Shown here: in pieces, positions 54,445-62,732 of the stretch
Layout of the letters: every line of letters begins with the position of its first letter
Numbering within the stretch: position 1 is the first letter of the stretch
From: Gammaproteobacteria bacterium
Lineage (GTDB): Bacteria > Pseudomonadota > Gammaproteobacteria > Pseudomonadales > Porticoccaceae
NCBI GenBank assembly: GCA_018069465.1
Contig: JAGPUW010000024.1
Location: 1-62,732 of the forward strand
Direction of reading: 5' to 3'
DNA: 62,732 nucleotides
Notes under the pieces: model-generated
The model's input: the letters and a program-made list of their open reading frames with translations, nothing else
What the model was told of the DNA's origin: nothing
Databases searched by the model: none
Position numbers and translations under genes: made by a program

Positions 54445-55995
54445 ATGCCCGCAACTGCCCACTCCAACAGCGCCACAGACAGCACTTTCTTCGGTCACCC
54501 CAAAGGCTTATATGTCTGCTTTATGACGGAGATGTGGGAGCGCTTTTCCTACTACGGCATGCGCGCCCTGCTGATCTTCTACCTCACTCAACACTTCCTG
54601 TTTAGCGATGAGAAGGCCTACCTTATTTACGGCGCTTACTCGGCACTGGTCTACGTTACGCCGGTGATTGGTGGCGTGCTGGCAGACCGTTATTTAGGCT
54701 CTCGCAAAGCGGTCACTTTTGGCGCCATTTTGTTGGTGTTTGGACACTTTGGTATGGCGATAGAGGGGCCTGTCGCGCTTGATTCTGCCAGCGGTGTCAG
54801 CCGCGACCCCTTCTACCTGCAAATCTTTTATCTCTCCCTCGCCTTTATTATCTGCGGTGTCGGCTTTCTCAAAGCCAACATTTCCACCGTGGTCGGCGCT
54901 CTATATAGCCTCGACGACCCACGCCGTGACAGCGGCTTTACGCTGTTTTATATGGGCATCAATATCGGCGCCTTTTCGTCCTCCCTGCTGTGCGGCTGGC
55001 TCGGCCAAACCTACGGCTGGAAGTACGGTTTTGGGCTGGCGGGTATCGGCATGCTGCTCGGTCTGGCAGTCTTTCTCAGGGGTCAGCAACACCTGCAGGG
55101 CAAGGCGGAACCCCCTGCCAGCGCACAGCTAAAGACCCCCGTTTTTGCCGGCATCAGCCGCGAGCAATTTATCTATCTGGGCGCTTTGGCCGGCGTCTTC
55201 GCCATCTGGCAGCTGGTGCAACATCAGGCGCTGGTTGGCCAGGCCCTGAGTGGTTTTGGCGGTTTGATGCTGCTAGTCATCCTCTGCTACGCCTTTCTCA
55301 AGTGTGAGCCCACGGAGCGTCATCGTCTCTTTGTCGCCGCCACCCTCATCCTTTTTTCAGTGCTGTTCTGGGCGCTGTTTGAACAGGCCGGTTCATCCTT
55401 GAATCTCTTTGCCGACCGCGCCGTCGATCGCGTGCTCTTTGGCTATGAACTGCCGGCATCGGTGTTTCAATCCTTCAACGCCTTTTTTATCTTCCTGCTG
55501 GCGCCGGTGTTTTCCATTCTCTGGACTCGCCTCGCCGCCAGAGGGCGCGAACCCTCGACACCGGTGAAGTTTGCCCTCGCCCTGTTCCAGGTCGGCCTTG
55601 GTTTTCTGGTGCTGGCCTTCGGCGCCCAATTCGCCAACGAGGGCCAGGGCGTGGGCATGATCTGGCTGGTGCTAATTTACCTGCTCCACACCACGGGCGA
55701 GCTCTGCCTGTCACCGGTTGGCCTGTCGATGATTACCAAGCTGAGTGTGCCGCGCATTGTCGGCATGATGATGGGCGTGTGGTTTCTCGCCTCTGCTGGC
55801 GCCAACTTTATCGCCAGTAAAATCGCCCAGCTGACCAGTAGTCAAACCGTGGACGGAGCGGTACTCGATCAGGCTAGTGCGCTAGCGAAAACAATGGATG
55901 TGTACAGTAATGTCGGCTGGTTTGCGATGGCCACTGCGGTGTTTTTGTTATTGCTATCGCCACTGCTGCGCAAAGGTATGCACGGTGTACATTAA
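54445..55995 (+). CDS. Proton-dependent oligopeptide transporter (POT/PTR family)
   Basis: A 516-residue inner-membrane transporter with about 14 helices. The E-x-x-E-R-F-x-Y-Y-G motif appears as EMWERFSYYGMRALLIFYL in helix 1 and carries the proton-coupling glutamates. GAYSALVYVTPVIGGVLADR in helix 2 and FTLFYMGINIGAFSSSLLCG in helix 5 (the PTR2 signature) are present. It imports di- and tripeptides with protons. A single-gene unit with its own 245-base upstream region. Substrate range is inferred from the family. Confidence 0.92.
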   Translation: MPATAHSNSATDSTFFGHPKGLYVCFMTEMWERFSYYGMRALLIFYLTQHFLFSDEKAYLIYGAYSALVYVTPVIGGVLADRYLGSRKAVTFGAILLVFGHFGMAIEGPVALDSASGVSRDPFYLQIFYLSLAFIICGVGFLKANISTVVGALYSLDDPRRDSGFTLFYMGINIGAFSSSLLCGWLGQTYGWKYGFGLAGIGMLLGLAVFLRGQQHLQGKAEPPASAQLKTPVFAGISREQFIYLGALAGVFAIWQLVQHQALVGQALSGFGGLMLLVILCYAFLKCEPTERHRLFVAATLILFSVLFWALFEQAGSSLNLFADRAVDRVLFGYELPASVFQSFNAFFIFLLAPVFSILWTRLAARGREPSTPVKFALALFQVGLGFLVLAFGAQFANEGQGVGMIWLVLIYLLHTTGELCLSPVGLSMITKLSVPRIVGMMMGVWFLASAGANFIASKIAQLTSSQTVDGAVLDQASALAKTMDVYSNVGWFAMATAVFLLLLSPLLRKGMHGVH

Positions 55996-56042
55996 TAAAA
56001 CCTGTTTGCATGTCTGTTTAGCCCTCTGTTTAAAGGAACGCT

Positions 56043-56453
56043 TTAAGAGGGGACAACACTGTCTTCTTGCGCGCCATTTTCGTCACCACCTGCGCTGCCA
56101 CTCGCCCCTGCCTGCTTTTCTGCACGCGCTTTGCGCAACTGCCAAACACAGAGGTTTAAGGCATAGAGCAGGGCAAAACTAAAACCGATGGGCATCAACA
56201 CGCGGCGCACACCGTGCTCCATGGTTGGGCGGATAAGTTCAAAGGCCGCCGTCGCCCAGGCGGGGGCAAGATAGCTCATGCCCGCATAGGGAAAGGCCGG
56301 GGTCAGCAACACTGCCAGGCTCAGCATGCGCAAAAAAGCTCTGAGGGGGTACCAGGGCAAACGCTGCGTCGCCCACCAGATAAATGGCGTGGCCATCAAC
56401 ACCCCTAGCACGTAGCCGAAACAGCCCCAAAAATAGTTTTCCGGTGTATACAT
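56043..56453 (-). CDS. Small membrane protein of unknown function
   Basis: From the ATG at 56453 this is a 136-residue protein with three or four hydrophobic helices (WGCFGYVLGVLMATPFIWW; MLSLAVLLTPAFPYAG; GFSFALLYALNLCVW) and a polar C-terminus rich in Ala, Gly and Ser (KQAGASGSAGGDENGAQEDS). The longer frame to 56525 is rejected because its extra residues are polar and would overlap nothing useful. It follows ycgN by about 80 bases on the same strand and may belong to the rnd-ycgL-ycgN transcript. I do not recognise the family. Confidence 0.6.
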   Translation of the reverse strand: MYTPENYFWGCFGYVLGVLMATPFIWWATQRLPWYPLRAFLRMLSLAVLLTPAFPYAGMSYLAPAWATAAFELIRPTMEHGVRRVLMPIGFSFALLYALNLCVWQLRKARAEKQAGASGSAGGDENGAQEDSVVPS

Positions 56454-56534
56454 AATTTGCTCTTTTGTCGGTTCTGTTCGATTGTCTCTTTTATTCGCGC
56501 AGGCGGCTATCGGCACCCAAACCAAACGCCCCAG

Positions 56535-56984
56535 TCAATCGACCCAGTAAACAATGTGCTCTTCAATACTGTCCGGGTGAACGTGGGCTTCGGAGGTCAC
56601 CCGCCCACTGACGGATATACCCGCCTCGCGCACCGACTCGGGACTGCCCGACACCAGCGGATGCCACTGCGGCAAGGGTTCGCCCTCGTGACGCAGACGA
56701 TAAGCACAGGTCGCTGGCAGCCAGTTAATACTTTCCACTTTATCGGCACTCAGCTGTATGCAGTCTTCGATTTTCTTAAAGCGCTGGCTGTAATTCTGGC
56801 AGCGGCAGGTTTCGGTATCGAGCAGCTCACAGGCGATGCTGGTAAAATAAACTTCATCGCTATCGAAGTCTTCGAGTTTGACCAGACAGCAGCGGCCACA
56901 GCCGTCGCACAACGCCTCCCACTCCTGGGGATTGAGATCCTCCAGCGGGCGGTTTTTCCAAAAATCCGGCGCCAACTCGGCCAT
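56535..56984 (-). CDS. ycgN: YcgN-family cysteine-cluster protein (UPF0260)
   Basis: A 149-residue protein of the YcgN/UPF0260 family. The conserved block FWKNRPLEDLNPQEWEALCD runs into GCGRCCLVKLED (C-x2-C-x2-CC), and a second set is CELLDTETCRCQNYSQRF, which together can hold a metal cluster. The C-terminal part (EGEPLPQWHPLVSG) is also conserved. It adjoins ycgL (they share base 56984), a gene order found with rnd in many gammaproteobacteria. The molecular role is not established; a zinc/iron-chelating or electron-transfer function is usually suggested. Confidence 0.9.
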   Translation of the reverse strand: MAELAPDFWKNRPLEDLNPQEWEALCDGCGRCCLVKLEDFDSDEVYFTSIACELLDTETCRCQNYSQRFKKIEDCIQLSADKVESINWLPATCAYRLRHEGEPLPQWHPLVSGSPESVREAGISVSGRVTSEAHVHPDSIEEHIVYWVD

Positions 56985-57265
56985 TAAAGCCTCTCGTTGC
57001 GCGCGCGAACAATCTGCATGTATTCATCGCTGGTCGATGCCATTTGCAGGTAGTAGCCCTGCTCATCGAGCTGGGCCAGCACCTCTTTGATATCCGCCTG
57101 TGCCAATTTGCGCTCGGGTGTTAACTTCAGCGTCATTGCCGGCTCGAGCTTGCCGAGCTGCTTTAGCAGGGCCTCGGGCACAGCCTCAAGATCTTTCTCA
57201 AAAGGTACATAAAGATAGCAGTCACTTTTGTTGGCGCTTTTATAAATTTTGCACAGTACAGTCAT
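56984..57265 (-). CDS. ycgL: YcgL-domain protein
   Basis: A 93-residue cytoplasmic protein of the YcgL family: the N-terminus VLCKIYKSANKSDCYLYV and the central FEKDLEAVPEALLKQLGKLE match the family, and the C-terminal DEQGYYLQMA is typical. The function is unknown. It sits between rnd (30 bases upstream) and ycgN (overlapping by one base), so all three are probably in one transcript. Confidence 0.88.
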   Translation of the reverse strand: MTVLCKIYKSANKSDCYLYVPFEKDLEAVPEALLKQLGKLEPAMTLKLTPERKLAQADIKEVLAQLDEQGYYLQMASTSDEYMQIVRARNERL

Positions 57266-57295
57266 ATCAACTCTTCTTTATCACTCGCTCACTTT

Positions 57296-58453
57296 TCACT
57301 CGCCTGACGCAGCGGCCTGTAACTCACTGGCATGGCTTAGCAGTGCCTCACCAACGGCCTCAAAGCGCCAACCACTGGCCAGCACCTCCGGCAGCTGCAC
57401 ATCACCATAGGCAATGGAGCGCACCAGAAATTCGAGGTCGACTTTACGCGCCAGCACCTCTGGTGCCAGATCAAGCTCTTGCGCTGCAGAGACCACCAAC
57501 TGGCGGCACGATTTCAACATCGAGCCGTGTTCACGCGGTATGGCCTTGGGCAAAAGTGGCGGAAAGTCTTTGTCATCGCCGCCTGCAATGTCGGCAAACA
57601 CAGATAACACTTTCTCGCCGTATAAACGCAACTCGCGGGGGTGGAGAGTATTGGCAGCTTGCAGCTGGGTCATGCTCAAAGGCGGCTTTAAAAATGAAAG
57701 GGTGAGTAAATCTTTATCGGCAATAATGCGCCCACGGGGACGATTGTCCTGCCGCGCCACGCCTTCGCGCCAGGTGCTCAGGGCCTGCAAAATAGCCAGC
57801 CCCCGTCTATCGAGTTTCCACGCACCTTTAACACGGGTGTAGTACGTTTCTGGCGGCACAGCGCGGCGTGAATTTGCCAGCTTGCCGAGCATTTCATCTT
57901 CCACCCAGCTCAGGCGTTGCTGGCTATTGAGGCTGGCAAGCAGGGACTCGTAGACAGGCAATAAGTAATGCACATCTTCTGCCGCATAGCTAAGTTGTGA
58001 GGCGCTCAGTGGGCGCTGCAACCAGTCGGAGCGGGTCTCGTGTTTATCCAATTCGACGCCCGCCAGTGTTTTCACCACGCCGCGATAACCGACGGAAAAA
58101 CCCAGCCCGCAGTAGGCCGCTGCGGTTTGTGTATCGAATAAAGGATCGGGCAATTGGCCAAGACTGTGGGACAGTGTTTCCAAATCTTCGGAACACGAAT
58201 GCAGTACTTTGACCACATTGGGGTTGGCCAGCAAGTCGATCAACCCCTGTGGTTTGGGTAGCGCCAGTGGGTCGACAAGCCAGGTGGTTTCACCATCGCA
58301 GAGCTGTATTAAAGCCAGTATCGGGTAAAAGGTATCGGTGCGGATAAACTCTGTATCCAGTGCGATAACGTCGATTTCCTGCCAGCGCTGCGCCGCTTTT
58401 TCCAGCGCTGCGCTATCGGTGATCATAATGGGGGGGGAATATTCGCTGCTCAA
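57296..58453 (-). CDS. rnd: Ribonuclease D
   Basis: A 385-residue 3'-5' exoribonuclease that trims tRNA precursors. The DEDD catalytic residues are in DVIALDTEFIRTDTFYP (D and E), CSEDLETLSHSLG and LSYAAEDVHYLLPVYE (D, with tyrosine at Y-x-x-x-D). An HRDC domain (about 215-290; LSTWREGVARQDNRPRGRI) and a second HRDC-like C-terminal region complete the E. coli-type layout. It is first in a leftward transcript with ycgL and ycgN. The start at MSSEYSPPIMITDSAALEK fits the family. Confidence 0.94.
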   Translation of the reverse strand: MSSEYSPPIMITDSAALEKAAQRWQEIDVIALDTEFIRTDTFYPILALIQLCDGETTWLVDPLALPKPQGLIDLLANPNVVKVLHSCSEDLETLSHSLGQLPDPLFDTQTAAAYCGLGFSVGYRGVVKTLAGVELDKHETRSDWLQRPLSASQLSYAAEDVHYLLPVYESLLASLNSQQRLSWVEDEMLGKLANSRRAVPPETYYTRVKGAWKLDRRGLAILQALSTWREGVARQDNRPRGRIIADKDLLTLSFLKPPLSMTQLQAANTLHPRELRLYGEKVLSVFADIAGGDDKDFPPLLPKAIPREHGSMLKSCRQLVVSAAQELDLAPEVLARKVDLEFLVRSIAYGDVQLPEVLASGWRFEAVGEALLSHASELQAAASGE

Positions 58454-58547
58454 AATAGCCTGCTCAAAATTAGTTGTGGATGGGGTTTATGGTGTCTTTA
58501 AATGTGCTGAACGAAAGTGCTTAAATTAAGTGCTTAGATCAAAGTGT

Positions 58548-59144
58548 CTAGATTAAAGTGCGGCTAGTAAAGGCGTGACTCAATGTACCGCCGTCGACAT
58601 ATTCAAGCTCACCACCCAAGGGTACACCGTGGGCGATGCGGGAAACACCCACGCCCAACGCTTGCGCGTGGCTGCCAATATAGTGGGCTGTGGCCTCCCC
58701 TTCTACAGTCAGGTTAGTCGCCAGAATCAGCTCTTTAATATTTTCATCGCTCAGACGCTGTAGCAACTGGTCGATGCCGATGGCCTCGGGGCCGATGCCA
58801 TCGATCGGTGACAGGTGCCCGAACAGCACAAAATAACGCCCCCGATAGGAGCCACTCTGCTCAATGGCAAACAGGTCGGCCGGCGTTTCAAGCACACACA
58901 GTAAGTCGGGCTGGCGTCCCTTATTGGCGCAGATTTCACAAACCGAGGCTTCGGTTAACATGCGGCAAAGCTGGCAGCGGCCCACGCGTTCAACCGCTTG
59001 CTGAATGGAGGTCGATAAACGACCGGCTGCGCGGGGGTCTTTGTCGAGCAAATGCAGGGCCATGCGCTGCGCCGATTTAGGGCCGACGCCGGGCAAACAA
59101 CGCAAAGCGTCAATCAGCTCGTCAATCACCGGGCCGAACATCAA
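58548..59144 (-). CDS. recR: Recombination protein RecR
   Basis: A 198-residue RecR. The N-terminal helix-hairpin-helix ([17 protein letters not shown]) is followed by a C4 zinc finger ([20 protein letters not shown]), a Toprim domain ([34 protein letters not shown]) and the C-terminal [18 protein letters not shown]. It works with RecO and RecF to load RecA at gaps. It is the third gene of the classic dnaX-ybaB-recR transcript, 46 bases behind ybaB. Length is normal. Confidence 0.96.
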   Translation of the reverse strand: MMFGPVIDELIDALRCLPGVGPKSAQRMALHLLDKDPRAAGRLSTSIQQAVERVGRCQLCRMLTEASVCEICANKGRQPDLLCVLETPADLFAIEQSGSYRGRYFVLFGHLSPIDGIGPEAIGIDQLLQRLSDENIKELILATNLTVEGEATAHYIGSHAQALGVGVSRIAHGVPLGGELEYVDGGTLSHAFTSRTLI

Positions 59145-59190
59145 TCAGAGCCCTGAGTGAAAACACTGTGTGATAAAAATAACACGCGCA

Positions 59191-59508
59191 TTAAAAGGGC
59201 ATTTTAAAGCCGGCGGGCAAGCCCATACCAGCGGTGAGGTTGCCCATAATGTCGCTGCTTTTCGCCTCTATTTTGCGCACGGCATCATTCACGGCAGCGG
59301 CGAGAAGGTCTTCGATGATTTCTTTATCTTCACTCAACAGGCTGGGGTCGATAGTGACTTTGCGTACATCGTGACGACCCGTCATTAGCACCTCAACCAT
59401 GCCGGCTCCGGACTCACCTTTGACCTCGGTATTTTGCACTTCTTCCTGCAGCTTTTGCATTTTGCCCTGCATTTCCTGGGCCTGCTTCATCATGTCATCT
59501 AGCTTCAT
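59191..59508 (-). CDS. ybaB: YbaB/EbfC nucleoid-associated protein
   Basis: A 105-residue small DNA-binding protein with the family pattern [20 protein letters not shown] (helix 1), [20 protein letters not shown] and a C-terminal [20 protein letters not shown]. It binds DNA as a dimer and coats the nucleoid. It lies 84 bases after dnaX and before recR, in the standard order. Confidence 0.95.
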   Translation of the reverse strand: MKLDDMMKQAQEMQGKMQKLQEEVQNTEVKGESGAGMVEVLMTGRHDVRKVTIDPSLLSEDKEIIEDLLAAAVNDAVRKIEAKSSDIMGNLTAGMGLPAGFKMPF

Positions 59509-59592
59509 CGCTTCGTCCTCGATTAATTAATGCAACTCATGGTTGCCTGTAGCGCCCTGTGCGAGTGGACGCTTTTTAACTGTTCGCAACGT

Positions 59593-61752
59593 TCAATTCG
59601 CGCTTTCGTCAATCGCCACCACACTGATTTCGCACAGAGTGGCGTCAAAACGCTGCACCAGGGCTTTGGCCACGGGGTCATCACGCAGGGTTTGCACGGC
59701 CAGGGCCTGGCGCTCTGCGCGCTTGCGCAAACGGTAGAGATAGGGGGTTTCAGCAGTGACCTGACCGATGACAATCTCAACCACCAGGGGCTGGCGAAAA
59801 TACTCGCCAAGGGCATCCGCAAGGCGCTGTTGATAGGCCGGATCATAGACCGCATCGTGGCCTTTCTCCAGACGGAACAGCAGCCGCTGGCCGTCATTTT
59901 CCTCTAGCACAGAGTTTGCCGCCACGGTCGCCAGCAAGCCTGAAATAGGCAGCGCATGACACAAGGCCAGCCAGCGCTCATTATTGAAACTGCTTAGCGG
60001 AAAATCGCTGACCTGCGCGATGGCAGGCTGGCTATTTGTGGTGTTCGGTCTAAGCACCGCTGCGGGCTCAGCGGCTTGCCGGGCTGGCGGTGTCGTTGGC
60101 GCTGCCACGGGGGCTCGGCTAGCGGCTGTCATTGCCGGCTCATTAACCGGTGCTGGAATAGCTGGCGCTGGGTTCTCGCTGGGCTCTACCTCACCAGACT
60201 GGCGAGTGGCGCGAGGCTGAAAAGTTGGCGAGTCAGCCTTTGGCTTTTCAATTAGCTGTGGCACCTCAACACGCTGTGGCACCTCAACAAGTTGCGGCAC
60301 CTCATTCTGCGGCGCCAAATCAGCTTCTGGAGCAGTCTCGGGCTTAAGAACTGGCTGAGCTTTTTGCTCAGACGCCACACCTGTCATGGCCTCGCCTGTT
60401 CTTGCCTCGAAAGGAGGCACAGCTTCTGCAGGCACAGGCTCGAATGCTGGGGTCGCTGGCAACGCTTGCGCCGCCACGTCCAGCGCTTCAGGCTTTTTTA
60501 CAGATTCAGCCACCTCCCCAGCGGGGGCCGTATCGACATTTATCGGCGCAGTGCTCTGGGCTGGCGCAGGGTTTAACGCTGGTGCTTCTGACTTGGGTAC
60601 TGGCGGGACTACTGACTGCGCTGGAGAAGGCTCTGCTGCTATTGGCAGCGGCTTCATCCCCACTTGCGGCGCCGGTTGAAATGCCAACAGACGCAACATC
60701 ACCATTTCAAAACCACTGCGCGGGTCGGCTGCCAGCGCTAAGTCGCGCTTGCCGAGCAGGCAAATCTGGTAGTACAGCTGTACTTCTTCACGACTGAGCC
60801 CGGTGGCCAGGCTGGTAATCATCTGCTGATCACCGAGACTATTATCCGCCGCCTCGGGCACTACCTGGGCGATGGCGACGCGATGCCACACCGAGAGCAT
60901 TTCACTCAGCGCCGCCCCAAAGTCGGGAGCATGCTCGGCCAACAGGCCCACTTGCGCCAGTACCTGCGCGCTATCTCGCTCGGCGAGAGCCTGGCAAATG
61001 GCGATAATCCAGCTGCGATCAATACTGCCGAGCATGGTGCTCAACTCGGTCTCGCTGAGCTTGCCGCCGCCGTGCGCAATGGCCTGATCGGTGAGACTCA
61101 GGGCATCGCGCATACTGCCGTCGGCAGCGCGGGCCAGCGCCCATAGCGCGGCCTCTTCGCAGGGCACTTTTTCTTCACCGAGTACAAAACTGAGGTGCTC
61201 GACAATGCGCTCGGGGCTGAGGTTTTTCAAATTAAACTGCAGGCAGCGCGATAAAATTGTCACCGGCAGCTTTTGTGGATCAGTGGTCGCCAGTAAAAAC
61301 TTAACGTGGGCCGGTGGTTCTTCGAGGGTTTTAAGCAGGGCATTAAAACTGTGGGTCGAGAGCATGTGCACTTCATCGATCAGGTAGACCTTGAAGCGCC
61401 CGTGGCTGGGCATGTACTGCACGTTATCGAGCAGCTCGCGGGTGTCTTCGACCTTGGTGCGCGAGGCCGCATCCACTTCAATCAAATCGATGAAGCGACC
61501 AGCGGCAATCTCGGTACAGGCACTACATTTACCACAGGGGATCGAGCTAACACCCTCTTCACAATTCAAACACTTGGCGAGGATGCGAGCGATAGTTGTT
61601 TTGCCCACACCCCGGGTGCCTGTAAACAAATAGGCGTGGTGCAAGCGGTCATTGTCGAGGGCATTAATCAGCGCCTGCAGCACATGCTCCTGCCCCGCCA
61701 TTTCGGCAAAGGTACGCGGACGCCATTTGCGGGCCAGCACCTGATAGCTCAT
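59593..61752 (-). CDS. dnaX: DNA polymerase III subunit tau (and gamma by frameshift)
   Basis: A 719-residue clamp-loader subunit. The AAA+ part has FTGTRGVGKTTIARILAKCL (Walker A), four zinc cysteines (C64, C73, C76, C79), DEVHMLSTHSFNALLKTLEE (Walker B) and TTDPQKLPVTILSRC. A Pro/Ala-rich linker (about 360-580) contains VPQLVEVPQRVEVPQLIE repeats, and the C-terminal domain V region binds DnaE/DnaB. At residues 418-420 is an A AAA AAG slippery site which, after a -1 slip, meets TGA and gives a 421-residue gamma form, close to E. coli (431). It heads dnaX-ybaB-recR. Confidence 0.96.
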   Translation of the reverse strand: MSYQVLARKWRPRTFAEMAGQEHVLQALINALDNDRLHHAYLFTGTRGVGKTTIARILAKCLNCEEGVSSIPCGKCSACTEIAAGRFIDLIEVDAASRTKVEDTRELLDNVQYMPSHGRFKVYLIDEVHMLSTHSFNALLKTLEEPPAHVKFLLATTDPQKLPVTILSRCLQFNLKNLSPERIVEHLSFVLGEEKVPCEEAALWALARAADGSMRDALSLTDQAIAHGGGKLSETELSTMLGSIDRSWIIAICQALAERDSAQVLAQVGLLAEHAPDFGAALSEMLSVWHRVAIAQVVPEAADNSLGDQQMITSLATGLSREEVQLYYQICLLGKRDLALAADPRSGFEMVMLRLLAFQPAPQVGMKPLPIAAEPSPAQSVVPPVPKSEAPALNPAPAQSTAPINVDTAPAGEVAESVKKPEALDVAAQALPATPAFEPVPAEAVPPFEARTGEAMTGVASEQKAQPVLKPETAPEADLAPQNEVPQLVEVPQRVEVPQLIEKPKADSPTFQPRATRQSGEVEPSENPAPAIPAPVNEPAMTAASRAPVAAPTTPPARQAAEPAAVLRPNTTNSQPAIAQVSDFPLSSFNNERWLALCHALPISGLLATVAANSVLEENDGQRLLFRLEKGHDAVYDPAYQQRLADALGEYFRQPLVVEIVIGQVTAETPYLYRLRKRAERQALAVQTLRDDPVAKALVQRFDATLCEISVVAIDESAN
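60454..60519 (-). promoter_or_regulatory. dnaX: Programmed -1 ribosomal frameshift signal in dnaX
   Basis: Three elements are aligned as in E. coli dnaX: an internal Shine-Dalgarno-like GGGGAGG (60519-60513), the slippery heptamer A AAA AAG in frame (60499-60493, reading GTA AAA AAG), and seven bases later a stem CGCTGG/CCAGCG (60485-60480 with 60459-60454, with an inner ACG/CGT). A -1 slip reads GCC then TGA (60490-60488), ending the gamma subunit as VKKA. Confidence 0.8.
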
Positions 61753-61987
61753 CGTTTATTTGCCTCGATAGAATACGGTAAATCGAAAGCGAGCATTATA
61801 CGGAGATGGGGAATTTCGGGTAGCTTATTCAAGCAGATCGATGCCGCTACAGAGATAATTATTGAAGCGCCCGGCTAAAACTTTCTCGGCTTACGTCTCG
61901 GCTCATATCTCAACTTGGGTTTCAACTAATGTTTCGACTTGGGAGCTGAGCAGCCTGCCCAGGTGGCGGGCAAAGGAAAGAGGGATT

Positions 61988-62103
61988 GGGTGGCGACCCT
62001 CATCAGCCACACCCCAGCACACGAATTCTCTGCTACCGTTGCTCCCTTCCGGGCCTGGCGGAGTTTACAGATGTTCATTGCGGGGGGACCGACAAGGGCC
62101 ACC
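61988..62103 (-). ncRNA. ffs: Signal recognition particle RNA (4.5S RNA)
   Basis: On the minus strand the RNA starts GGTGGCCCTTGTCGGTCC and ends GGGTCGCCACCC, the two ends pairing. The apical core CAGGCCCGGAAGGGAGCAAC with the flanking CTGTAAACTCCGC and GGTAGCAG matches the conserved symmetric and asymmetric loops of domain IV that bind Ffh (compare the E. coli CAGGUCCGGAAGGAAGCAGC). Length of about 115 bases is that of the short bacterial form. It is a few hundred bases upstream of dnaX on the same strand, a common arrangement. Confidence 0.93.
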
Positions 62104-62482
62104 ATAGCGGTGCGGATTATGGTGATTTCGCCGGGTGAATGCAACCGTAGAATTACCCTTTCTCCGCCGCGTTGCAAGACGACTATCAGCTATAGGTAGC
62201 TACAGGCAAGGGCTCGGCCCCTTGAGTCGCTAACGCTGTCGAGCTGCTGGCCGCCATAGGTATCAAAAACCTGGCTGCTTAGATACAGGGGGCGAATTGG
62301 TTGCGCAATTGATCGGTCGCCCAGTCGGTAACCGGGGATGTTAATTTTTAACTTCGATAATAAAAATTAACAATCACCAATGTCTTTTGTTTGCCTGAAG
62401 TTTTTAAATTCAAATATTCTCGCCTTATCATAAGAAATTAATAATGCATTTTCTGCATGGCACTGACGATAAGGCCGCTAGC
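62104..62482. other. Noncoding stretch between ffs and the RHS-type fragment
   Basis: About 380 bases with no convincing gene. It holds the ffs promoter (62116-62144) and an A/T-rich perfect inverted repeat: GTTAATTTTTA (62340-62350) and TAAAAATTAAC (62361-62371). That repeat might mark the end of the RHS-type transcript or a regulatory site. Confidence 0.5.
62116..62144 (-). promoter_or_regulatory. Promoter of the SRP RNA gene
   Basis: Minus strand: TTGCAT (62144-62139), a 17-base spacer and CATAAT (62121-62116), followed by a G/C-rich discriminator (CCGCACCG) typical of stable-RNA promoters. The RNA 5' end lies about 13 bases further on. Confidence 0.6.
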
Positions 62483-62732
62483 CTAGGAACCTCCCTCTTT
62501 GGCAGCGGTGATGCGCGTGGGGGAACTGGTGGCCATTGCGGTCATCTGATTGAGGCTGTTATAGCCATTGATGGTGGTGCCCAGAGGATCCGTCATGCTT
62601 TGCAGGCGATCTTCTGTGTCGTAGACAAAGCCGACGGTAAAGCCGGGCACCGCGGGATGGTTGGCAGTAGCGATTCTCGCCGGATAGCTCAGGGTTTCGA
62701 CCTTGGTGGTCGGGGTGTAGGCGATAGTACTG
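62483..62732 (-). CDS. C-terminal fragment of a YD/RHS-repeat protein
   Basis: An open frame enters from the right edge on the minus strand and stops at TAG (62485-62483); it has no start in the window. It reads ...VETLSYPARIATANHPAVPG, FTVGFVYDTEDRLQSMTDPL, GTTINGYNSLNQMTAMATSS and ends KEGGS. VYDTEDRLQSMTDPLG is a degenerate YD repeat, the unit of RHS/teneurin-like surface or toxin-delivery proteins. The abrupt end after one such unit suggests either the tail of a shorter YD protein or a remnant. Only 82 residues are visible. Confidence 0.6.
   Translation of the reverse strand, partial: STIAYTPTTKVETLSYPARIATANHPAVPGFTVGFVYDTEDRLQSMTDPLGTTINGYNSLNQMTAMATSSPTRITAAKEGGS

Overview
The window reads as chromosomal DNA of a free-living, aerobic gammaproteobacterium, most likely a marine Cellvibrionales/Spongiibacteraceae-type organism. 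That placement is an inference from gene content and synteny (dnaX-ybaB-recR beside the SRP RNA gene, rnd-ycgL-ycgN, mlaA followed by a PP2C response regulator and a STAS protein, acnB, dusA, trhP), not from a database match. No tRNA, rRNA or CRISPR array was seen. Both edges cut genes: an IS5-type transposase on the left and a YD/RHS-repeat protein on the right.

Layout. 1-5.9 kb: an IS end, then a leftward acyl-CoA/ketone-body operon (yehS-like, paaI, thiolase, aacS), a rightward formate/nitrite-family channel and an orphan secreted protein behind a strong hairpin. 6.3-12.5 kb: a leftward CzcCBA-type heavy-metal efflux operon headed by a small His-rich exported protein. 13-15.6 kb: acnB with a clear terminator. 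15.7-19 kb: an EmrAB-like drug efflux operon ending in its own MarR regulator, with a promoter that overlaps a palindrome. 19-24.1 kb: cupredoxin and purT, trhP, a membrane DnaJ protein, a small membrane protein and a cytochrome c. 24.3-30 kb: an accessory acyl-CoA catabolic region (double-hotdog thioesterase, large amidohydrolase, DUF35 protein, SCP2-type thiolase, two MaoC proteins).

30.2-36.7 kb is the most unusual part. Four leftward genes, each overlapping the next, encode a TolC-like outer-membrane protein fused to a glycoside-hydrolase-like TIM barrel, an inner-membrane HlyD/Alg44-like adaptor, a cytoplasmic zinc-ribbon (TackOD1-type) protein with a degenerate GGDEF domain, and a membrane family-2 glycosyltransferase. 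A secreted protein with a VPLP-type C-terminal sorting signal lies tail-to-tail with the operon. I read this as a synthase-dependent exopolysaccharide production, trimming and export machine using a TolC-style exit duct. I do not know a described system with this architecture.

37-44.7 kb: aldehyde dehydrogenase, dusA, transaldolase with a translationally coupled TerB protein, and a leftward mlaA / PP2C response regulator / STAS set. 44.8-48 kb: a porin and a three-gene bufferin-type (HvfABC/BufABC) copper-handling RiPP locus whose precursor carries seven EGKCG motifs. 48.2-54.2 kb: hrpA and a MoxR ATPase/VWA pair. 54.4-62.1 kb: a POT peptide transporter, the ycgN/ycgL/rnd group and recR-ybaB-dnaX. 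dnaX carries an E. coli-like A AAA AAG programmed frameshift site with an upstream Shine-Dalgarno-like element and a downstream stem. The SRP RNA gene (ffs) and a broken-off RHS-type fragment close the window.
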